NCBI RefSeq assembly: GCF_009848685.1
Contig: NZ_WXTX01000009.1
Coordinates: forward strand, 124,001 to 188,000
Direction: 5' to 3'
Source of the DNA: Andreprevotia sp. IGB-42
GTDB lineage: Bacteria; Pseudomonadota; Gammaproteobacteria; Burkholderiales; Chitinibacteraceae
Length of the DNA stretch: 64,000 nucleotides
Below are positions 42,086 through 50,789 of this stretch, piece after piece (within the stretch, counting starts at the first letter, position 1; every line of letters starts with the position of its first letter). The translations under genes and the position numbers were made by a program. The notes beneath the pieces are model-generated. The model ran no database searches, was not told the origin of the DNA, and saw nothing but the letters and a program-made list of their open reading frames with translations.

Positions 42086-42402
42086 TCGAGCTGGTGAGCA
42101 GCGAGCGCTGCATCAATTGCGACCTGTGCGTGCAGGTGTGCCCTACCAATGTGTTCGATGCGGTACCGGGCGACAATCCGGTGATTGCCCGCCAGGACGA
42201 TTGCCAGACCTGCTTCATGTGCGAAGCGTATTGCCCGGTGGATGCGCTGTACGTGGCACCGTTTGCCGAGCAGCAGATCATCGTGGCGCAGGCACAGCTG
42301 GAAGCGGCCGAACTGCTGGGCAGCTATCGCCGCTCGATCGGCTGGGGCATTGGCGCCAAGCCGGCACCCGATCAGAGCTTCCGGCTGCTGCGCGGCGGAT
42401 AA
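42082..42402 (+). CDS. 2[4Fe-4S] ferredoxin subunit, AprB-like, copy 2
   Basis: 106-residue electron carrier with CINCDLCVQVCPTN (about 10-21) and CQTCFMCEAYCP (about 42-53), then a cysteine-free tail of about 50 residues. ATGA overlap with the flavoprotein. Paralogue of the ferredoxin at 35.0 kb, including the shared IARQ-DDCQTCFMCE stretch. Confidence 0.86.
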   Translation: MIELVSSERCINCDLCVQVCPTNVFDAVPGDNPVIARQDDCQTCFMCEAYCPVDALYVAPFAEQQIIVAQAQLEAAELLGSYRRSIGWGIGAKPAPDQSFRLLRGG

Positions 42403-42413
42403 GGCGCCGGGTT

Positions 42414-44003
42414 TTACGTACCGGGCGGTGGTGTAGCTTGCGCTGTCGTGCCTTGTGACAGGTAACGCAGGAACCCCGCCGCCGGCATGGCCCTGGCAAA
42501 CAGCCAGCCTTGCCCGTACTGCGCGCCGCGCTCTTGCAGGTATTGCGCCTGCGCTGCGTGCTCGATGCCTTCTGCCACCACCTGCAGTTGCAGCGTATGC
42601 GCCATGGCAACGATGTGTGACGCCACGCTGCTGGAGGCCGCGTCCTGCCCGATGGTATCGACGAAGGATTTATCGATTTTCAGCACGTCCACCCTGAAAT
42701 TTTGCAGGTAGGACAGGCTGGAATAACCGGTGCCGAAATCGTCGATATACACCGGGTGGCCGGCAGCGCGGAATGCGGCAATGGTGTTGCTGGCGGCCTC
42801 CGCATCCAGGAAGCCGCGCTCGGTGGCCTCGATGCGGATCTGCGCCGGCCTGATGCCGGTGCCGGCCAGCCCACGGGTAATCACCTGCAGAAAACGCGTG
42901 GTCCTGAGGTCTGCCGCGCAGACATTGATCGACACATACAGTGCAGGCTGGCTGACCAGATGGGAACCCAGTTCGGCCAGCACGGTTTCGAGCACCTGAT
43001 CGGTGATGGCCGTGATCTGCCCGGTGCTTTCTGCCAGCGGAATGAACAGATCCGGGCTGATCAGTTGCTGATCTTGCTGCCAGCGCACCAGCGCTTCCGC
43101 GCCCACGCAGCGGCCACTGGCCAGCTCGACGATGGGCTGGTAATGCACGGTGAATTCATGCTGTTGCAACGCCTGCTGCAACTGCCCGGCCAGCGACAGT
43201 CGCTGCGAGAGCAGTCTCAGCACCAGCCACGCCAGCAGCGTGCCACTCACCAGCCCTGCCGCCAGCCCGCCAAGCAGCAACGGGCGCCACGCCACCAGCA
43301 TCTGCCCGCGCGGCATGCTGGCCACCACCGCCAGCGGGCCGATGCCGGTGATGCGGCTGGCAAACACATGATCCCGGTCCGGCAGGTGATTGCCATTATG
43401 GAATGCATCCAGCATCTGCTGCGTATCCGCGCCGGGGCTGGCCGCAAAGACATGGCTGGTTTCGGTATTGAACACGGCCACGTGGCGCATGCCGGGGTCA
43501 GCCAGATCCACGTACGACGCAGGGTCCAGCGAGACATAGTTGCCCTGGAAGCCCAGCAGCATCACCTTGTGCCGCGAGCCGAACGGATTGGGTACATCGC
43601 TCCACGCATCGAAGCCGTTGTGCCCACGCCAGTCCGGTTCGGGAAAACGCTGCTTGCGCAGGCCTTCCGGCCCCAGCAGCGCGGAGCACAAGCGTACTTG
43701 GCCGTCCTGCGCACCGGCGTCGCGCACATCCGGGTAGGTAAAGGTGATGCGGCGCATCTGCGTCATGTAGCCGGGCGAGCAGCGCTCATAGGGGATACGC
43801 GCCATCTCGAACAAGGCGGTGGTGGCCTGCACGGTAATGCGCTGCGCCAGCTGCGCAGCGGTATCGGCATAGGCCTGCAGTTGCCGGTGTTCGCGCCGGT
43901 TGGCCTCGCGCTGTGCCAACTGCACGCCCAGCAGCATGGGCAGCAGCAATGCCATGGCGGCCAGCAGCGTGAAGAGTGCGATGGTGATGCGGCGTTTCAT
44001 CAC
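42414..44003 (-). CDS. CSS-type EAL cyclic-di-GMP phosphodiesterase
   Basis: Membrane-bound enzyme that degrades cyclic di-GMP. 529 residues: membrane helix 1 (about 6-26), a periplasmic redox-sensing domain (about 30-235) with RCSPGYM (CSS-like motif, here CSP) and a second cysteine in VRLCSALLG, membrane helix 2 (about 238-260), then the EAL domain (about 270-520). Catalytic motifs look intact: GAEALVRW, INVCAADL, YIDDFGTGYSSLSYLQ, LKIDKSF and VAEGIEH. Family members sense periplasmic disulfide status via DsbA/B. ATG 44003 and 44000 are both possible. Confidence 0.9.
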   Translation of the reverse strand: MMKRRITIALFTLLAAMALLLPMLLGVQLAQREANRREHRQLQAYADTAAQLAQRITVQATTALFEMARIPYERCSPGYMTQMRRITFTYPDVRDAGAQDGQVRLCSALLGPEGLRKQRFPEPDWRGHNGFDAWSDVPNPFGSRHKVMLLGFQGNYVSLDPASYVDLADPGMRHVAVFNTETSHVFAASPGADTQQMLDAFHNGNHLPDRDHVFASRITGIGPLAVVASMPRGQMLVAWRPLLLGGLAAGLVSGTLLAWLVLRLLSQRLSLAGQLQQALQQHEFTVHYQPIVELASGRCVGAEALVRWQQDQQLISPDLFIPLAESTGQITAITDQVLETVLAELGSHLVSQPALYVSINVCAADLRTTRFLQVITRGLAGTGIRPAQIRIEATERGFLDAEAASNTIAAFRAAGHPVYIDDFGTGYSSLSYLQNFRVDVLKIDKSFVDTIGQDAASSSVASHIVAMAHTLQLQVVAEGIEHAAQAQYLQERGAQYGQGWLFARAMPAAGFLRYLSQGTTAQATPPPGT

Positions 44004-44198
44004 ATCAGGCTGGCCTGCCGGTGCGCGCCAGCACAGGTTCCTGCGTTGCTTGCATGGTGCAATGCCCGGCGGAATGCGGAACTCACAGCATAGCAGATTC
44101 AGTTTTGTGTAAAGAATCCGGCGGGTTTTTGCTTGTGTGCAGAAAGCGTGCTGGCCATGCGGTCGATGTGTGAATCAGCCGCAAGCAGGGTTACAGCA

Positions 44199-44573
44199 TC
44201 AGAACATGCCGTACTGGTTGACCGATTGCGCCGGTACCGGCTGGCCGATATCCCATAGCTCCACGATCAGGTCGCGCTCGAAGCGGAACAGGTGCATCAG
44301 CGCCACGCCGCGCTCGCCCGGTGCCGGCACCATGTGCGAGTGGATGGCCACCAGATCGCCCTCCACCAGCGCGCGCTGGATCTGCAGCGTTTTCTGCGGC
44401 ATGGCGGAAGCGTTCTCTTCCATCGCCAGCATCAGCGCATGTGCGTCGCCAGCGCAGGATGGGTTGTGGTGGCGGAAGTTGCCGGCGATGTATTCACCGA
44501 ATGCTTCGCGCACGCTGCCTGCTGCCACCAGTTGCAGAAAGCTGGATGCGATGTCCTTGCGGTTGCGTTGCAT
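44199..44573 (-). CDS. SnoaL/NTF2-like protein
   Basis: 124-residue alpha+beta-barrel protein of the SnoaL-like polyketide-cyclase group: FLQLVAAGSVREAFGEYIAGNFRHHNP at the N-terminus and VALMHLFRFERDLIVELWDIGQPVP at the C-terminus are typical. Members are small-molecule isomerases, hydrolases or binding proteins. ATG 44573 has GGAGG seven bases upstream. Same strand as the GFA-family gene 32 bp upstream, so probably co-transcribed. Confidence 0.82.
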   Translation of the reverse strand: MQRNRKDIASSFLQLVAAGSVREAFGEYIAGNFRHHNPSCAGDAHALMLAMEENASAMPQKTLQIQRALVEGDLVAIHSHMVPAPGERGVALMHLFRFERDLIVELWDIGQPVPAQSVNQYGMF

Positions 44574-44605
44574 GGGTAAACCTCCGTAGTGGGCGAACAG
44601 GAAAA

Positions 44606-45022
44606 TCAGGAAAAGGGCGGGCTCTCGGGAAACTGGGCGATGCCATCCGGAATGGTTACATCGACGCGCTTGCTGCGTGTCCACATATGACAGGAGGGGC
44701 TGAATGCAAAGCCGTCCCCCAGCGTTTCCACCATCACGCCGATCAGCCCGGGAAAGCCGGCAGAGCGATCGAACAGCAGGGTGCCGCAACTGGCACAGGC
44801 CTCGCGCGTGGTGGCTGCACCCGATGCAGCCTGGTAGCGATGGATCGCCAGCGTGCCGCTGATGTCGGCATCGGCCAGCCTGAAGAATGCCGTGCGCGCG
44901 TAGGCGTTGCCGGTGGCGTGCTGGCAATCGCTGCAGTGGCAGTACAGCTGCAGAATGGGGGCATGCGTGCTGGTGAACTGCACTGCGCCGCACTCGCAAC
45001 TGGCGTTCAGGATATGGCTCAT
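44606..45022 (-). CDS. GFA-family zinc protein
   Basis: 138-residue protein of the GFA (glutathione-dependent formaldehyde-activating) fold. Zinc-binding cysteines are seen as CECG (about 9-12), CHCSDC (about 28-33) and CASCG (about 76-80). Most members have no proven reaction with formaldehyde. AAGGAG lies seven bases before the start. Confidence 0.86.
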   Translation of the reverse strand: MSHILNASCECGAVQFTSTHAPILQLYCHCSDCQHATGNAYARTAFFRLADADISGTLAIHRYQAASGAATTREACASCGTLLFDRSAGFPGLIGVMVETLGDGFAFSPSCHMWTRSKRVDVTIPDGIAQFPESPPFS

Positions 45023-45090
45023 TGCTTTGCTCCTTCGGGGGAGTAGGACGGCATTGATGATTGGCTTTCAGGCCGTGCAGGCGGCTTCGG

Positions 45091-45456
45091 TCAGCGCTGC
45101 CATTTTTCCAGCGCCCTGGTGCGCTTGGCGGTAGCGGCCTGCAGGCAGCCATAGTATTCCAGCGGCCAGATCGACCCGCCTTCGTTGGCTTTGGTTGCGG
45201 CCTTGCATTGCGGATCACGCTGCTTGACCCAGGCGCGCTGTTCTTTGCGCAGGGTTTGCTGGCGCGGCGCGGGCAATGTGCCCATCAGCGCCTGGTAGCG
45301 GTCGTTGAGTGTCTTGTCTGCCTTGCGGTAATCATCCAGCGCACAGGCATTCATCTGCTGCTGGTTGCCATCGGCCTTGCATTTGATGCCGTCGTCCGCG
45401 CGCGCCAGCATGGGCAGCGTGCAGCACAACAGTGCGATCAGGTATCGGGTACGCAT
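45091..45456 (-). CDS. LprI-like periplasmic protein (DUF1311)
   Basis: 121-residue secreted protein with a signal peptide ending ARA-D (about residue 20). CALDDYRKADKTLNDRYQALM and LRKEQRAWVKQRDPQC, with YYGC near the end, are the lysozyme-inhibitor LprI family pattern with four disulfide-forming cysteines. Likely an envelope-protection protein. Start at ATG 45456. Confidence 0.82.
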   Translation of the reverse strand: MRTRYLIALLCCTLPMLARADDGIKCKADGNQQQMNACALDDYRKADKTLNDRYQALMGTLPAPRQQTLRKEQRAWVKQRDPQCKAATKANEGGSIWPLEYYGCLQAATAKRTRALEKWQR

Positions 45457-45654
45457 GTTTGATCCGTGGTGGTGCCGGCAGCGCGGTTTGCCGGCGACGT
45501 GTTGCGCTGATTGTAGCCAAGGGATGCGCCACGCTGCCGGTAATTGCGTACCGGTGTGGCGCCCGCGCACGTTGTGGCCGTGCTGCGCCCGGCGGGGTGG
45601 GCAGGCGCTGCCGGGCGGATGCGTATGCAAGATGGCAATTTGCATGCGGCCCGA

Positions 45655-45681
45655 TTGACTTTGATAGTTAAAAACTATAAT
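45655..45681 (+). promoter_or_regulatory. Likely sigma-70 promoter for the CE2-like esterase
   Basis: TTGACT (45655-45660) and TATAAT (45676-45681) with a 15-base spacer that contains half of a dyad, ATAGTTAAAAACTAT (45664-45678). It lies in a strongly AT-rich patch about 155 bp upstream of the esterase start. Confidence 0.55.
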
Positions 45682-45835
45682 TTATTCACTGAAAGGGCAC
45701 GGCTATTCCGCTGTGACGGCACCGCTCGGCCATTTTTTGCCGTTATGGGGCTTTATTGCCTTTTCAATAGTTTTTGCAAATTGAAAACAGAATACAAATT
45801 TGCACCTTCCCTATCGAAGATGGTTGGAGAACCGC

Positions 45836-47515
45836 ATGAAACACACAATCGAAGCCCGCTGGGGCTATCTGGCACTGCTGGCACTCAGCGGCGCCGTGCA
45901 GGCCGCCTGCCCGGATTGGGCAGAGGGCAAGCTTTACGCTGCCGGCAGCGTGGTGCAGTACCAGAACCAGGCATATACGGCGCTGATTACGCATACCGCC
46001 TATCCGGGCACCAACTGGTATCCGCAAACCGGCAGCAGCCTGTGGCGCGCCGGTGGCAGCTGCGCTGCGATCACGCCGGTACCGACCCTTGCCCCGCAGC
46101 CCACCATCACCCCGGTGCCGGCCACGCAGCGCCCCACCGTTGCACCATCGCCCACCCTCAAGCCCACGTCAACGCCGGTGCCGCCCACGCTGCAGCCATC
46201 GATAACGCCGCAGCCAACCGCCAACCCGGGCACATGCAGTGATGCCGCATGGAACAGCGCAACTGCCTACAGCGGCGGCCAGCGGGTGAGCTACCTGGGC
46301 AACCGTTATGAAGCGAAGTGGTGGACGCAGAGGGATATTCCCGCTGATTCGGGTGAATGGGGACCATGGAAGCGCATCGGCAGTTGCGATACCGCTACAC
46401 CGACACCCGTACCGACGGTGGTGCCCACAGTCGCTCCCACCCCCATGCCAACCGCCATTCCAACGCTCATTCCAACCATCCCACCGACCACGCTGCCCAC
46501 GCCGGCCGGCGTGCTGGCGCAGGTGACCTATGGCGGCCGCCTGCAGCAGGATGCACCGGACCAGGTCAGTTTCAGCTGGCCGGGCGTGTACTTAGAGGGC
46601 CGCTTCAGCGGCAGCGGTGTGGGCCTGGTGCTGGACGACAGCGTGGGCGTGTACAACGTGGAGATCGATGGTCAGCCCTGGGGCAAGATCACCCAGCCGG
46701 GCAAGACCACCTACTGGGTGAACGGCTTGCCGGCAGGCAACCATACGCTGCGGCTGAGCAAGCGCAACGAAACCACCTGGAGCAGTGCGCGCTTTGGCGG
46801 GCTGGTGGCTGCGGCGGGCGGGCAGATCTTGCCGCCGGCGGCAGCGCCGCTGCGGCAGATCGAGTTTATCGGCGATTCGTATACCGCAGGGCTGGGTGCG
46901 GAATCGGGCAAGCGTGAATGCACCGATGCCGAGATCACCGCCACGTCGAACGCCGATGCCGCGTTTGGCGCGCTTACCGCCAGGCATTACGGTGCCGCGT
47001 ACCAGATCAACGGGTATTCGGGCCTGGGGCTGGTGCGCAACTACAACGGCAACCTGGCCGACGTGAACTACCGCACTTACTACAACCGTGTGTTGCTGGG
47101 CGATGCCGGCAGCGTGTGGCAGAACCCGGGCAACTGGCGGCCGCAAGTGGTGGTGATCGGCCTTGGCATCAATGATTTCTCCACGCCGGTGAATGCGGGC
47201 GAGGTGTATACCACCGCCACGCTGCGCAGCACCTACAAGAGTGCCTACCGCGATTTCATTGCCCAGTTGCGCCAGCGCTACGGCAATCCGTACATCGTGG
47301 TAAGCGCCACCGCGCTGTGGCCGGACAATACCTTGCGCGAAGTGGCGCAAGAGATCGTCAACGAAGCAAATGCCCAAGGCGATACGCGCGTCGCCTACTT
47401 CTATTACGACGGCCTCGACAGCCTGGGTTGCCAGTGGCATCCGTCGGTGAAAGACCACCAGGCGATTTCCGGTAAGCTGGTGAACCTGCTCGATACCCTG
47501 CCGGTCTGGCAATAA
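45836..47515 (+). CDS. CE2-like SGNH esterase with two chitin-binding modules
   Basis: Secreted esterase of 559 residues. Signal peptide (to about 23), CBM5/12 module (about 24-72, CPDWAEGKLYAAGSVVQYQNQ), a Pro/Thr linker, second CBM5/12-like module (about 132-183), another Pro/Thr linker, a jelly-roll domain (about 225-330), then an SGNH hydrolase (about 337-559). The nucleophile is in FIGDSYTAGLG, block III is GLGINDFSTP, and the catalytic His is in GCQWHPSVKDH, as in carbohydrate esterase family 2. The modules resemble those of the GH19 chitinase. It probably deacetylates or de-esterifies a polymer bound to chitin. GGAG precedes ATG 45836. Confidence 0.9.
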   Translation: MKHTIEARWGYLALLALSGAVQAACPDWAEGKLYAAGSVVQYQNQAYTALITHTAYPGTNWYPQTGSSLWRAGGSCAAITPVPTLAPQPTITPVPATQRPTVAPSPTLKPTSTPVPPTLQPSITPQPTANPGTCSDAAWNSATAYSGGQRVSYLGNRYEAKWWTQRDIPADSGEWGPWKRIGSCDTATPTPVPTVVPTVAPTPMPTAIPTLIPTIPPTTLPTPAGVLAQVTYGGRLQQDAPDQVSFSWPGVYLEGRFSGSGVGLVLDDSVGVYNVEIDGQPWGKITQPGKTTYWVNGLPAGNHTLRLSKRNETTWSSARFGGLVAAAGGQILPPAAAPLRQIEFIGDSYTAGLGAESGKRECTDAEITATSNADAAFGALTARHYGAAYQINGYSGLGLVRNYNGNLADVNYRTYYNRVLLGDAGSVWQNPGNWRPQVVVIGLGINDFSTPVNAGEVYTTATLRSTYKSAYRDFIAQLRQRYGNPYIVVSATALWPDNTLREVAQEIVNEANAQGDTRVAYFYYDGLDSLGCQWHPSVKDHQAISGKLVNLLDTLPVWQ

Positions 47516-47588
47516 GCCCGCGCACCGGCAGGTTGCCGCCAGTGCTTCCCCTAGGCTGGCATGCGGACACCCTGCGCGCCAGTATTTA

Positions 47589-47621
47589 CCCCGCCCGGGC
47601 GTTTGGCTGGCGGGGTTTTTT
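47589..47621 (+). terminator. Rho-independent terminator after the CE2-like esterase
   Basis: CCCCGCC and GGCGGGG form a seven-base-pair stem with a 13-base loop followed by six T residues, 75 bp after the stop. Confidence 0.88.
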
Positions 47622-47753
47622 CGTTGCGCTGCGGGTGGTGGCAGCCCCGGCATGACGCGGCCATTGCTGTTCTGCTGCCGCGCTGCAGACGGTATCCGGC
47701 GGCTTCGATATAGTAAGGTGACATGCAAGGGCGACAGACCCGAGGAGGGCACG

Positions 47754-48749
47754 ATGACACTGCAACAAGGCAGCGACGACCGCTGGTACACCAGCCCGCA
47801 GCAACAGCTTGCCGTGACCGATGCGCACCTGCGCGAGGCCACCAATGATGCCGACCAACTGGGCGTGGCGGCCGGCCTGATCGAGCGCGGCCGCTGCCTG
47901 GAGGCATTGTGGCAACCGCAACTGGCGCTGCAGGCCTACCACGACGCCCGGCAACTGATCAGCAACGAACCCGGCCCGTGGGCGCAGGCGCTGTTGTGCC
48001 GCTCCTGCCTTGGCAGTGCGGCGCTGCATTACGCGCATGCCGATTACGCACTGGCGCTGGCCGATTGGCAACAGGCGCTGGCCTTGGCCGAAGCCGCCGG
48101 CGATACCGCCATGCAGGGCGAGGCACTGGTGGGGCTGGGGCGCATCTGCCAGGTGTGGGAGCGCGCCGATGCCGCGCTCAGCTACAACCAGCGTGCATTG
48201 GCTATGCCCGGGATGGATGCACGCCTGCAGGCGATGGCGGTGCTCAATCTGGTATCCAGCCTGAATACGCTGCAACGCTACGCGCAGATGCCCGACTGGC
48301 TGGCGCAGGCGCGCAGCCTGATTGCCGCCGCCCCCGGCGAGCCATTCCTGGCCGAGTGGCATATGTATGCCGGCATTGCCACGGGCGAGGCCGGTGATCT
48401 GGCCGCGGCACGCAACCATATCGACAGTGCGCTGGCGCTGGCCGCAGGCGCCAACAACCATTGGGCGCGCGTGTTCTGCCTGATCCAGCAGGGCCGGCTG
48501 CAGATGCGCACCCGCCAGTGGGCGGAGGCACGGCAAGCACTGGAGCTGGCGCTGCACGATGCCGAGAGCCTGGGCCTTGCGCATACGCTCAAGGATATCC
48601 ATCACGCGCTGTCGCAGCTGTGCGAGGCGCAAGGCAACATCCCGGATGCGTTCGAACACCACAAGCTGTTCCACCAATACCATGCGTGGGCATACGACGG
48701 GCTGCGCCAGCAGCAGTTGCGTGACATCCTGCCGGATGCACTGGCCTGA
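47754..48749 (+). CDS. TPR-repeat protein
   Basis: 331-residue all-helical cytosolic protein with several tetratricopeptide-like units, for example YALALADWQQALALAEAAGDTAMQGEALVGLGRICQVWERADAALSYNQRALAMPG and the block with AARNHIDSALALAAGANNHWARVFCLIQQG. No enzymatic domain; presumably a protein-binding scaffold, of the kind often fused to GGDEF domains but here standing alone. GAGGAGGG precedes ATG 47754. Confidence 0.82.
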   Translation: MTLQQGSDDRWYTSPQQQLAVTDAHLREATNDADQLGVAAGLIERGRCLEALWQPQLALQAYHDARQLISNEPGPWAQALLCRSCLGSAALHYAHADYALALADWQQALALAEAAGDTAMQGEALVGLGRICQVWERADAALSYNQRALAMPGMDARLQAMAVLNLVSSLNTLQRYAQMPDWLAQARSLIAAAPGEPFLAEWHMYAGIATGEAGDLAAARNHIDSALALAAGANNHWARVFCLIQQGRLQMRTRQWAEARQALELALHDAESLGLAHTLKDIHHALSQLCEAQGNIPDAFEHHKLFHQYHAWAYDGLRQQQLRDILPDALA

Positions 48750-48751
48750 CG

Positions 48752-49120
48752 ATGAAGGTTTACCGGGTTTTTATCGGATCAGGCTTGCTGTTGGGATTGG
48801 CGCTGGCCGTTGTGGCTGCGGGCTCGTTCCGCCTGGATGTTTACCAGTGGACCTACTTTCTGGCCGCGACGTTTGGCCTGACTTTCATCATCGGCCTTGT
48901 CACCACCACCATGCTGGCCTGGCGTGAATTCCACAGCGGAAGAGCGAGGGTAAGGGTTGCCGGGTACGTGGTCGGCGGCCTGATCGTTAGCTATGTATGG
49001 GCTGTTGCGCGTAGAGCTGCTAACAAAGCCCAGTGTAGCGATGCTGGCAAGGCACGCGAAACGCAGACAGTACAAAGCGTACGGCCAGTGAGCGTAACGC
49101 CGCCAGCAGGGTTTTGTTAG
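48752..49120 (+). CDS. Small membrane protein, C-terminus altered by a repeat element
   Basis: Not recognised. 122 residues with three hydrophobic segments (about 5-25, 33-53 and 69-87). The last 33 codons, from about 49020, lie inside an inverted-repeat element and read as unlike protein (NKAQCSDAGKARETQ...), so the native C-terminus was probably replaced when the element arrived. Two bases after the TPR gene. Confidence 0.55.
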   Translation: MKVYRVFIGSGLLLGLALAVVAAGSFRLDVYQWTYFLAATFGLTFIIGLVTTTMLAWREFHSGRARVRVAGYVVGGLIVSYVWAVARRAANKAQCSDAGKARETQTVQSVRPVSVTPPAGFC

Positions 49121-49126
49121 CGGCTC
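49014..49126. mobile_element. 113-bp inverted-repeat (MITE-like) element
   Basis: GAGCTGCTAACAAAGCCC at 49014-49031 and GGGTTTTGTTAGCGGCTC at 49109-49126 are inverted repeats matching at 16 of 18 positions. Inside, GCTGGC/GCCAGC adds a second nested pairing. The element overlaps the end of the small membrane-protein gene. It resembles a MITE or a degenerate attC, but the GTTAGCG end does not fit the attC core exactly and no integrase is near. Confidence 0.6.
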
Positions 49127-49335
49127 TTGCTGCTGCCGCTTTTCTGTTGCTGTTATGGATACAGGATACAAGGTAGCTGCGGCCCGCGGCGCCGAAAGCC
49201 CGGCCCCGGTGCTCGGTTGCAGGAAAGCAGCCGACCCTGCTGGCCGGCCGTGCGGCGCTTGACTTCGCCAGCCCGCGGCAACATCGTGATGCATTGTTGC
49301 GGCATGCCCGCAGACCGCTTGATGGATGAATACGG

Positions 49336-50025
49336 ATGGCCGACCTCACACTGCACTATCACCCGCTTTCGTCCTATTGCCACAAGGTGCTGATCGCGCT
49401 CGATGTGCTGGGGGTGGACGCCGACAGGCAGTTGCTCAACCTGGGTGATGCCAGCGAGCGGGCCGCCTTCCTGGCGTTGTGGCCTACCGGCAAGATGCCG
49501 TTGCTGGTCGATCAGGGGCGGCCGGTTGCGGAAACCAGCATCATCATCGAATACCTGCAGCAGCGTCATGCGCGCAGCGGCCACGCGCTGATCCCGGCTG
49601 ACCCGGCGCAGGCTCTGGACGTGCGGCTGTGGGACCGCCTGTGCGACCTGTATGTGATGACACCGATGCAGGCCTGCACCGCAGACCTGCTCAAACCGGA
49701 AACCGAACGCGATGCCGGCAGCGTGCTACAGGCGCACCAGCGCCTGCTGATGGCCTACCGCATGCTGGATGCACAACTGGCGGGGCAAGACTGGCTGGCC
49801 GGCGATGCGTTCAGCATGGCCGATTGCGCTGCCGCGCCCGCCTTGTTCTACGCGGTGACCTATGTGCCGATACCGGCAGCGCATGCGCTGCTGGCGGCCT
49901 ACTTCGAACGCTTGCTGGCACATCCGGCCGTGGCCGCTACCATCGAACAGGCCCGGCCCTGGTTCAAGTTTTATCCCGGCCGCGCTGGCCTTGCGCCACG
50001 TTTTCTGGACGCTGCGGACGCTTGA
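49336..50025 (+). CDS. Glutathione S-transferase family protein
   Basis: 229 residues: N-terminal thioredoxin fold (1-80) with LHYHPLSSYCHKVLIALDVLG, MPLLVDQGRPVAETSIIIEYL (cis-Pro and Glu-Thr-Ser glutathione contacts), and a C-terminal helical domain (90-215) with FSMADCAAAPALFYA. Cytosolic conjugation or detoxification is likely. The start is ATG 49336; no strong ribosome-binding site. The 215 bp upstream hold no gene. Confidence 0.88.
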   Translation: MADLTLHYHPLSSYCHKVLIALDVLGVDADRQLLNLGDASERAAFLALWPTGKMPLLVDQGRPVAETSIIIEYLQQRHARSGHALIPADPAQALDVRLWDRLCDLYVMTPMQACTADLLKPETERDAGSVLQAHQRLLMAYRMLDAQLAGQDWLAGDAFSMADCAAAPALFYAVTYVPIPAAHALLAAYFERLLAHPAVAATIEQARPWFKFYPGRAGLAPRFLDAADA

Positions 50026-50032
50026 GCGCCAG

Positions 50033-50461
50033 TCATGCATCCTTGGCCCCGGCCCAAGCCGGGTTCCACACCACTTCCCACACATGCTGATCCGGATCCT
50101 GGAAGTAACCGGAGTAGCCACCCCAGAACGTATCGTGCGCGGGCTTGATGAGGGTGGCGCTGGCTGCTTGCGCCTGTGCCATCACATCGTCCACGGCCGC
50201 GCGGGAATCCACGTTGTGCCCCAAGCTCAGCCCGGTAGGGCTGGGCACCCCCACCGGCAGCCCCGTATCGTGCGCGAGGCTGCTGCGCGGCCACAGCGCC
50301 AGCTTCAGCCCCGGCTGCAGATCGATGAACACGACAGCACCGTGCTCGAACTCGGTGCCGACGATGCCGTCGGTGGCAAAGCCCAAGCCATCGCGGTAGA
50401 AATGCAGTGCGCGTTCCAGATCGGCAACGGCCAGGGTGATGACGGTGATGGCAGGTTTCAT
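50033..50461 (-). CDS. VOC-family protein (glyoxalase/bleomycin-resistance fold)
   Basis: 142 residues, two beta-alpha-beta-beta-beta units: ITVITLAVADLERALHFYRDGLGFATDG at the start and WGGYSGYFQDPDQHVWEVVWNP at the end carry the metal-site positions. Members bind or modify small molecules. ATG 50461 has AGGAG upstream. Convergent with the GST gene, seven bases apart. Confidence 0.85.
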   Translation of the reverse strand: MKPAITVITLAVADLERALHFYRDGLGFATDGIVGTEFEHGAVVFIDLQPGLKLALWPRSSLAHDTGLPVGVPSPTGLSLGHNVDSRAAVDDVMAQAQAASATLIKPAHDTFWGGYSGYFQDPDQHVWEVVWNPAWAGAKDA

Positions 50462-50789
50462 GACATATCTCCTGTACGGCTTTGCGATGGGCGCGGCAGG
50501 TGCCCGGAATGATGTCGCTGTCGCTGTCGCGTTGCGGGGCTTGCTGCATTGTCTGGCAGATTGGCGCGGATGCCACGGGTACAAATGCCGCCGTTGCTGG
50601 CGGGACCGCAGCGCCGGTTGCCAGGTGACGACCGGGTGCAACCCTCGCATGGGCGGACGCCTACGGGCAATGCCGGGCAGGGCCGTGATGGGTGAGCACG
50701 CCGTGTTGCATTGCTCAATTCCGCCCCCGGTACAGGCGTGCATCTGGAATACTGCTTATCCAGCTCCTGCAACCTGCCGGCTTGAATCG
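50462..50789. other. Intergenic region without supported gene
   Basis: 328 bp between the VOC gene and a small membrane-protein gene, reading outward in both directions. No promoter-quality elements, repeats or RNA genes were recognised. Confidence 0.4.

Noticed and set aside
49014..49126. Integron attC site
   Set aside because: The ends contain GTTAGC/GCTAAC but not the exact GTTRRRY/RYYYAAC cores, and there is no integrase or cassette array.
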